Made by a program: the position numbers and the translations under genes. From contig JAIRZE010000050.1 of NCBI GenBank assembly GCA_031267375.1, positions 1-17,694 on the forward strand: a DNA stretch of 17,694 nt, written 5' to 3'. Below are positions 13,390 to 17,694 of this stretch, piece after piece. This stretch comes from Rickettsiales bacterium (GTDB lineage: Bacteria; Pseudomonadota; Alphaproteobacteria; Rs-D84). Numbering within the stretch: the stretch's first letter is position 1; each line of letters begins with the position of its first letter. Below the pieces are notes generated by a model, which searched no databases, was not told where the DNA came from, and saw only the letters and a list, made by a program, of their open reading frames with translations.

Positions 13390-14568
13390 TTATTTCTCTA
13401 AAACCTTTATACCCGGTAATTCAATACCCTCTATAAATTCCAAGAATGCGCCGCCGCCCGTGCTGACATAGCTCATATCATCCTTGGTGCCGGTCGCTTC
13501 CAAAGCCGCCACCACATCGCCGCCGCCGACCACGGACTCTAACTGACCCGCTTTTGTGCGATCCGCGATATAATGCGCCAGCGCAAAAGTCCCGGCGCTC
13601 CATACCGGCTGCCATTCCGCCATTCCGACCGGACCGTTCCACACAATAGTCTTTGCATTGTCTATCGCCCGTTCGTACTCTGCAATTGATGCCGGACCTT
13701 CGTCCATAGGAATATCCGTCGGCAATATATCCGCCATCATCTTATCAACCCGCGCCGCGTCAATCGCCCAGCGGTCCCCCACGCCTTTTTCCAGCGGCAG
13801 TATTATTTTATCGCCGAATTCGCTCATAATTTCGTGAATCTGCGCATCGGTTTCCGCATCGTATTTTTCCAAGTTATCCGCAGACATATCTATGTTTTTA
13901 TTATTATTCGCGATATAAACGCTGGTCCCCAGGCCGCCGGCTATGATTATTTTGTCGCATAATTTCCCAAGTGCTTTTATAACGCCTATCTTGGATTTTA
14001 TCTTTGCGCCGGATACAAGGCCCAAAAGCGGCCGCTTTGGATTTTCCATAACGCGCGTGATTTCCGCAATTTCGCGCCCCAATAATTCGCCCGCATAAGA
14101 CGGTAATATTTCAGCAACGCCGACCGTGCTGGCGTGAGCGCGATGAGAAACCGCAAACGCGTCATTCACGAAAATATCAAATCCAGCCGCCAGCTTTGTG
14201 GAAAAATCCGGGTCATTTTCTTCTTCCTGCGCATAAAAGCGAACATTTTCCAGCAACACGACATCGCCGTCTTGCATATCCGGCAAAAAGCCTTTGTCCA
14301 AGCAATCCGGAATCAGTTTTACTTTCAGAAATTCGGCAACCGGCGCCAAAGTATATTTCATATTTCTTTCCCCGCCCGGACGCCCCAGGTGAGATACAAT
14401 CGCAATGCGCGCGCCAGCGGCGGCCAGCCTTTTGATTGTCGGCAATGATGATTCTATGCGAAAAGCATCGCTGATGACGCCGCCGATTATCTGCACATTG
14501 AAATCGTCGCGCAGCAAGATATATTTGCCGCGAACATCGCCTATTTCGTTTATTGTTCTGATTTGCAT
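13390..14568 (-). CDS. pgk: Phosphoglycerate kinase
   Basis: 392 residues, normal bacterial length. It transfers phosphate between 1,3-bisphosphoglycerate and ADP in glycolysis, in the cytoplasm. Visible motifs are DDFNV (21-25), SDAFRIESSLPTI (33-45), SHLGRPGG (59-66), LLENVRFY (105-112), NDAFAVSHRAHAST (135-148), GAKIKSKIGVI (187-197), VWNGPVGMAEW (309-319), VVGGGDVVAALE (346-357) and STGGGAFLEFIEG (369-381). Small deviations: DFNVQ instead of DFNVP, and VSGAK where GGAK is usual. The start overlaps the 3' end of rnhB by 19 bp, implying translational coupling. It is last in the slt-rnhB-pgk run. No gap or epd gene is beside it. Confidence 0.97.
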   Translation of the reverse strand: MQIRTINEIGDVRGKYILLRDDFNVQIIGGVISDAFRIESSLPTIKRLAAAGARIAIVSHLGRPGGERNMKYTLAPVAEFLKVKLIPDCLDKGFLPDMQDGDVVLLENVRFYAQEEENDPDFSTKLAAGFDIFVNDAFAVSHRAHASTVGVAEILPSYAGELLGREIAEITRVMENPKRPLLGLVSGAKIKSKIGVIKALGKLCDKIIIAGGLGTSVYIANNNKNIDMSADNLEKYDAETDAQIHEIMSEFGDKIILPLEKGVGDRWAIDAARVDKMMADILPTDIPMDEGPASIAEYERAIDNAKTIVWNGPVGMAEWQPVWSAGTFALAHYIADRTKAGQLESVVGGGDVVAALEATGTKDDMSYVSTGGGAFLEFIEGIELPGIKVLEK

Positions 14569-15359
14569 ATTAAATCCTTTACTGGTTTGTAAGTTTTCCG
14601 ATAATGGTGGTTTATACCAAATTCTTTCATCGCTTGCAAGTGCGCGGATGTCGGATAGCCCGCATTTTTATCCCAACCGTATTGCGGAAATTCGCGCGAC
14701 AGGTCATCCATAATCCGGTCGCGGGTTTCCTTTGCGATAATTGACGCGGCCGCAATGGATAAAGACTTGCCGTCGCCTTTGACAATGGCTTTGCCATAAA
14801 AGGACGAAGGTGGGGCTGCGACTCCTTCGGCCTTCGTCCTTCGGCCTTCGTCCTTTACATTATCCGGCAATCTGTTTCCGTCAACCAGTATAAAGTCCGG
14901 GCGTACTGGCAAGGCGGCGATCGCCCGCTTCATAGCCAGCATTGACGCCTGCAAAATATTTATTTCGTCTATTTCTGCGGGCGAACATTGACCCACGCCA
15001 ACCAAGCAGTTTTTCATAATCCAGTCGTATGCGACGCCGCGCGCGGTTGCGGACATTTTCTTGCTGTCGTTGATCAGGGGAAGCACCCCCGCCCTTGCGG
15101 CGGGGGTCGCCAGCGTCAGCTGGCGGGGGGTGGGTTTATCGGAATAGACAAACCCACCCCCCGCGACTTCGTCGCGACCCCCGCCGCAAGGGCGGGGGTG
15201 GTCCTTGCACGAACTATCCGCTAATTCTATAAATTCTTCTTTGAACACAACAGCGGCGGCGACCACCGGCCCGCAGAGCGGCCCGCGCCCTGCTTCGTCA
15301 ACGCCCGCCACCAGCCGGCATCCGGATTCAATTTCAAAAGAAAAATCAGGTGCAATCAT
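14550..15359 (-). CDS. rnhB: Ribonuclease HII with two in-frame palindromic insertions
   Basis: 269 residues against about 200 usual. It cleaves RNA in RNA/DNA hybrids and single ribonucleotides in DNA. The metal-binding residues are D21 and E22 (GVDEAGRGPLCG), D160 (LVDGN) and D196 (VKGD), with AAASIIAKETRDRIM (203-217) and the family's GYPTSAHLQAM (234-244) intact. The extra length comes from two insertions. Residues about 52-93 separate FIELADSS from LINDSKKMS and are encoded by a large palindrome (15084-15200). Residues about 168-187, between D160 and D196, are encoded by a heptanucleotide/palindrome (14799-14856). Both keep the frame, so the protein may be active if these loops stay outside the core. 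It begins 8 bp after the slt stop and overlaps pgk. Confidence 0.93.
   Translation of the reverse strand: MIAPDFSFEIESGCRLVAGVDEAGRGPLCGPVVAAAVVFKEEFIELADSSCKDHPRPCGGGRDEVAGGGFVYSDKPTPRQLTLATPAARAGVLPLINDSKKMSATARGVAYDWIMKNCLVGVGQCSPAEIDEINILQASMLAMKRAIAALPVRPDFILVDGNRLPDNVKDEGRRTKAEGVAAPPSSFYGKAIVKGDGKSLSIAAASIIAKETRDRIMDDLSREFPQYGWDKNAGYPTSAHLQAMKEFGINHHYRKTYKPVKDLICKSEQ
14799..14856. repeat. Short palindromic insertion with heptanucleotide repeat inside rnhB
   Basis: AAAGGACGAAGG (14799-14810) and CCTTCGTCCTTT (14845-14856) are a perfect 12-bp inverted repeat. Between them are alternating CCTTCGG/CCTTCGT units (14824-14851, four in all). It encodes residues about 168-187 of RNase HII, absent from E. 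coli RNase HII. Confidence 0.75.
15084..15200. repeat. 117-bp cruciform-like palindromic insertion inside rnhB (RPE-like)
   Basis: The outer arms are a perfect 27-bp inverted repeat (15084-15110 with 15174-15200; core CACCCCCGCCC / GGGCGGGGGTG). Inner arms GCGGGGGGTGGGTTT (15123-15137) and AAACCCACCCCCCGC (15150-15164) are also perfect. Two small side hairpins, CAGC/GCTG (15111-15122) and GAC/GTC (15165-15173), sit at the junction, giving a four-way shape. The whole is open in the rnhB frame and adds about 40 residues. Confidence 0.88.
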
Positions 15360-15367
15360 ACCGATAT

Positions 15368-17101
15368 CTATATCGCCATTCTGTCGGCTATCCGGCGGCG
15401 GACATAGTCATCCTCGCTGTCATAGCGCGGCCAGCGCCCGTTCGCCAAGTCTTCCATTCCTGTCAGCGGCTGGCCCAACTTTGCGCGGTACAGCCACAAA
15501 TTAGACATAACACGCTTTACATAACTGCGCGTTTCATATGCCGGAAAACTTTCTATATAAAGCAGCGGATCCGATGTTTCAAAGTTCTTTTCAAACTTGG
15601 TCAGCATCCCCAGGCCGGCATTATAAGACGCCAGCATTTTTATTATATTCTTGTCAATCGCGGGCTGGTCCAACAGATCCACTATATGCTGCTGGCCCAA
15701 GAACATATTATGTTCCGGGTTTGACATATCTATGTCAGACATCTTTACCTTGTTCTGGCGCGCGACTATTTTCGCAGTCCCCGGCATCAGCTGCATAACG
15801 CCGTTCGCGCCGGCCGAAGATTTTGCGTTGGTCCTGAACGCGGATTCCTGCTTTGTTATCGCAAACAACAGAGCCCGGTCTATGGACCAGCCGCCCAAAG
15901 GCTCCCAATCTGGAAGCGGATATTGCGCGGAATAAATTATATCCTGATCTATTTCCAAAATTCCGCGATCGCGCACGACGCCCGCCACCTGCATAGCGAC
16001 GCGCGGCAGGCCGAATACCGTCGCAATGGAATTGACCGCGTGCAAAGACCGGTCCGTCGCCTTGGCCGTTATCAGCAATGTCAGATATTTTTCCGCGCGC
16101 GGCTTTTGATTTGCCTGCAATAAAGCCAATGCGATTTTTCCATACTTGCTGCTTTGCAACTCTGTTATATCATCGTCATCATATTCTTGCTCAAAAAACT
16201 CATACCGCGGGGTGTCCCCCAGCATAGTCGCGGACAAGGCGCCATAAAAAGCCATTTGATGCGACGCGCCGATTTTCCAGAATCTTGAAGCGGCGGCCGA
16301 ATCATCATTGGCGTCGCTGGCGCGGCCGGCCCAGAAAGCAGCCTCGGTCTTTCTGGCGTTGTTTATCTGGGGCAGATCCAATATCGCGCTGAAATATTTC
16401 TGGGATTCTTTGAAGTTCTGCTCTTTGAAATACAACAATCCCATAGTCCAAAGCCCGTATTCGGACTTTGCGTCCGACGATACGAATCCGAATTTTTTAG
16501 CCAATTCAAATTCGCCGTTCGTATAATAAACAAACGACAGCCGGCCAGCCAAACGGCCGTAATCCGCAGAACTCAGCTTTTTCTTGAAAGACGCATCTTC
16601 CAGAATCTGCCGCGCATTCTTGGTATTTCCGCCGCGCAAAGCCTTGCGGAATTTTGTGATTGTGGAATCCGTAGAGCCGGTGTATTTCTTTTCGGTCCAG
16701 GTTTCGGACTGAGCATTTTCTATGGAAGTCCCAGTAATGACGGACGGCAGCTTAGGGCTTCGCACAGCGCCCGCTTTTTTAAGAGCAGCCAGCTTATACA
16801 TACGCGGCGCGGACGGAGAATCATAGTATTTGTAAAGCCAATCAGCGACTTCCTTTCCCTTGGTCCGGTAAGTTTTAGAGGTATAGCGCTGTTCCAGAAC
16901 CTCGCCCATCAGAAGCGGATCCGCGACTTTTTTATCCAATCTAATAGCGGCGTCAATTTTTTCTTTTGATTGCAGCTCAAAAATCTGCTGGTAAACGGCG
17001 ACATCTTCCGCGGATAAAATCTGCGGCAATTCCGCAGCGGACAAGGCAAAAGGCAAAAGGCAAGAGGTAAAAACAGATAAAATTTTATTGACTTTTTTCA
17101 T
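15368..17101 (-). CDS. slt: Soluble lytic murein transglycosylase (Slt70-like)
   Basis: 577 residues. It cleaves the MurNAc-GlcNAc bond of peptidoglycan with formation of 1,6-anhydroMurNAc, in the periplasm. A signal peptide (MKKVNKILSVFTSCLLPFAL, cleavage near residue 23) is followed by a long alpha-helical superhelical domain with TPR-like stretches (about 30-400; for example YGLWTMGLLYFKEQNFKESQ). The C-terminal SLT domain has the catalytic Glu419 in ITKQESAF, then GANGVMQLMPGTAK (431-444), ASYNAGLG (491-498) and SYVKRVMSNLWLY (526-538). Part of the signal peptide (residues 11-20) is encoded by a heptanucleotide repeat. The minus-strand promoter is an extended -10 at 17115-17123, giving a very short leader. 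rnhB follows after 8 bp. Confidence 0.95.
   Translation of the reverse strand: MKKVNKILSVFTSCLLPFALSAAELPQILSAEDVAVYQQIFELQSKEKIDAAIRLDKKVADPLLMGEVLEQRYTSKTYRTKGKEVADWLYKYYDSPSAPRMYKLAALKKAGAVRSPKLPSVITGTSIENAQSETWTEKKYTGSTDSTITKFRKALRGGNTKNARQILEDASFKKKLSSADYGRLAGRLSFVYYTNGEFELAKKFGFVSSDAKSEYGLWTMGLLYFKEQNFKESQKYFSAILDLPQINNARKTEAAFWAGRASDANDDSAAASRFWKIGASHQMAFYGALSATMLGDTPRYEFFEQEYDDDDITELQSSKYGKIALALLQANQKPRAEKYLTLLITAKATDRSLHAVNSIATVFGLPRVAMQVAGVVRDRGILEIDQDIIYSAQYPLPDWEPLGGWSIDRALLFAITKQESAFRTNAKSSAGANGVMQLMPGTAKIVARQNKVKMSDIDMSNPEHNMFLGQQHIVDLLDQPAIDKNIIKMLASYNAGLGMLTKFEKNFETSDPLLYIESFPAYETRSYVKRVMSNLWLYRAKLGQPLTGMEDLANGRWPRYDSEDDYVRRRIADRMAI
17043..17070. repeat. Heptanucleotide repeat (AAGGCAA x3 + GAGGTAA) in the slt signal peptide
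   Basis: Three perfect units and one degenerate unit encode residues 11-20 (FTSCLLPFAL) of the lytic transglycosylase. Confidence 0.85.
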
Positions 17102-17116
17102 AAAATACTCTATAAT
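17088..17116 (+). promoter_or_regulatory. Sigma-70 promoter for a second short plus-strand RNA
   Basis: TTGACT (17088-17093, inside the first codons of slt), a 17-nt spacer and TATAAT (17111-17116). Same hexamers and spacing as the promoter at 11886-11914. Confidence 0.55.
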
Positions 17117-17123
17117 TATATCA
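17115..17123 (-). promoter_or_regulatory. Extended -10 promoter element of slt
   Basis: TGATATAAT on the minus strand. With the plus-strand box it forms the palindrome TATAATTATA (17111-17120), so opposite promoters share the same melted region. No good -35 is visible. Confidence 0.5.
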
Positions 17124-17174
17124 ATCCGCAGGAAGCCGGGCTATGCCTGGTCTAGAACTTCCTGCGGGCTTTTT
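17123..17174 (+). ncRNA. Candidate short structured RNA (about 52 nt), antisense to the slt upstream region
   Basis: A perfect 10-bp basal stem CCGCAGGAAG (17126-17135) with CTTCCTGCGG (17158-17167) encloses a hairpin CCGGGC-TAT-GCCTGG (17136-17150) and a 7-nt 3' bulge TCTAGAA, followed by GC and five T (17170-17174). It lies opposite the last codons of the 17141-17611 gene and the slt leader. On the minus strand no T-run follows the stem, so it suits a plus-strand transcript. The layout repeats that of 11921-11973. Confidence 0.45.
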
Positions 17175-17611
17175 ATTACATCTATTCTATGTAAATAAAG
17201 CCTTTGTTTATCTGATTTTTTCACAATTACTGACATTATGCATCTGGAATCTGCCACTTGAATCGGGGCGACAATAACAAATGAGTCATAGTTCCTTTCT
17301 TTCCAAGAACAACATTCTGAATACAATCTTCCTTTCATTATAACATCAGGAACAGCCATAAAAGCCGCTGATTTCAAAGCATTTAACCCGTGCGCTATAT
17401 CATCTTTTATAGCGCGCTTATCCAATATGACAACCCCTATGTCGGGATTTTCTGCCATTGCATTAAATTTCTCGTTATAAAACGATAATACTTTATCAGT
17501 CAAGGGCGTATCGTCCTTTTGAAATTCATTGCCGGTCAATATGGAAACCGGATCGCCGTTTATTGCAAATTTTAATATTTCAAAATCTTCAATTATTTTT
17601 TTTAATAACAT
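17141..17611 (-). CDS. Stand-alone LPD3/PBECR-like domain protein (phage-type)
   Basis: 156 residues, no signal peptide. The C-terminal half has AIKDDIAHGLNALKSAAFMA (67-86), VPDVIMKGRLYSE, SWKERNYDSFVIVAPIQ (102-118) and RLYLHRIDV (137-145). From memory this is the pattern of small domains found at the C-termini of phage and mobile-element polyvalent proteins (LPD3 or PBECR families, the latter predicted barnase/EndoU/RelE-like nucleases), with His74 and the Trp/Lys/Arg/Tyr block as likely functional residues. Here the domain stands alone with about 60 unassigned N-terminal residues. The gene is A/T-rich compared with slt. AGGA lies 6 nt before the ATG. The 3' end overlaps the candidate antisense RNA at 17123-17174. 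The activity is not established and the family call is tentative. Confidence 0.6.
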   Translation of the reverse strand: MLLKKIIEDFEILKFAINGDPVSILTGNEFQKDDTPLTDKVLSFYNEKFNAMAENPDIGVVILDKRAIKDDIAHGLNALKSAAFMAVPDVIMKGRLYSECCSWKERNYDSFVIVAPIQVADSRCIMSVIVKKSDKQRLYLHRIDVIKSPQEVLDQA

Positions 17612-17624
17612 TTTTTATCCTGTA

Positions 17625-17694
17625 TTAAAACAATGTGTTTTTCCGCGGGGGCAGAGGGCAAACCTGGGCGCCTTCGTCCGCTTCGGGAATTTGA
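17625..17694 (-). CDS. C-terminal end of an unidentified gene (starts beyond window)
   Basis: A minus frame open from the window edge ends at TAA (17625-17627) after QIPEADEGAQVC and PLPPRKNTLF, a plausible protein tail. It ends 13 bp before the next gene. Another frame is also open over this short stretch, so the call is weak; no family can be named from 22 residues. Confidence 0.3.
   Translation of the reverse strand, partial: QIPEADEGAQVCPLPPRKNTLF

Noticed and set aside
1..17694. tRNA or rRNA genes
   Set aside because: No cloverleaf with GGTTCGA-type arm and CCA end, and no conserved rRNA segments, were seen on either strand.

Overview
The window looks like bacterial chromosome from a Gram-negative, most likely an alphaproteobacterium. 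Support comes from housekeeping genes with ordinary bacterial motifs (infA, clpX, clpP, pgk, rnhB, a soluble lytic transglycosylase), Sec signal peptides on periplasmic or surface proteins, and intergenic plus in-gene palindromic repeats of the kind known from Rickettsia and other alphaproteobacteria. The taxonomic call is inference; no rRNA is present.

Layout: almost everything is on the minus strand, so transcription runs from high to low coordinates. (1) 17694-13390: tail of an unidentified gene, a small phage-type domain gene (LPD3/PBECR-like), then a tight slt-rnhB-pgk run closed by a terminator at 13234-13257. (2) 13200-10390: clpP, a DUF3800 gene 3 bp after it, then clpX with its own promoter; the usual clpP-clpX pair is split by the DUF3800 gene. 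(3) 10323-1: an accessory region of cysteine-rich secreted proteins. Three large ones (1-2020 partial, 2440-4614, 8059-10323) are paralogs that share an exact C-x6-CMDQFC-x9-C-x-C signature and a second CGP/CGS motif; two smaller ones (5659-6405, 6815-7849) are unrelated to them. The only plus-strand protein gene is infA (4723-4986), divergent from the middle paralog.

The gaps in region 3 hold three copies of a nested inverted-repeat element (E1 5070-5591, E2 6451-6638, E3 7871-8026). E1 carries between its inner arms the decayed start, and probably the end, of a DUF559 endonuclease-like gene, itself interrupted by a mosaic of REP-like palindromes. E2 and E3 look like internally deleted versions. 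Different seven-base tandem repeats recur across the window, and in three genes they encode the hydrophobic core of the signal peptide. rnhB carries two in-frame palindromic insertions. Two plus-strand loci (about 11921-11973 and 17123-17174) have a TTGACT-17-TATAAT promoter followed at once by a hairpin and U-tract and are candidate very short RNAs.

The core genes serve translation initiation, proteolysis (ClpXP), glycolysis, RNA/DNA hybrid removal and peptidoglycan turnover. The cysteine-rich set is probably an envelope or surface system of unknown job. I saw no tRNA, rRNA, CRISPR array, reverse transcriptase or transposase.
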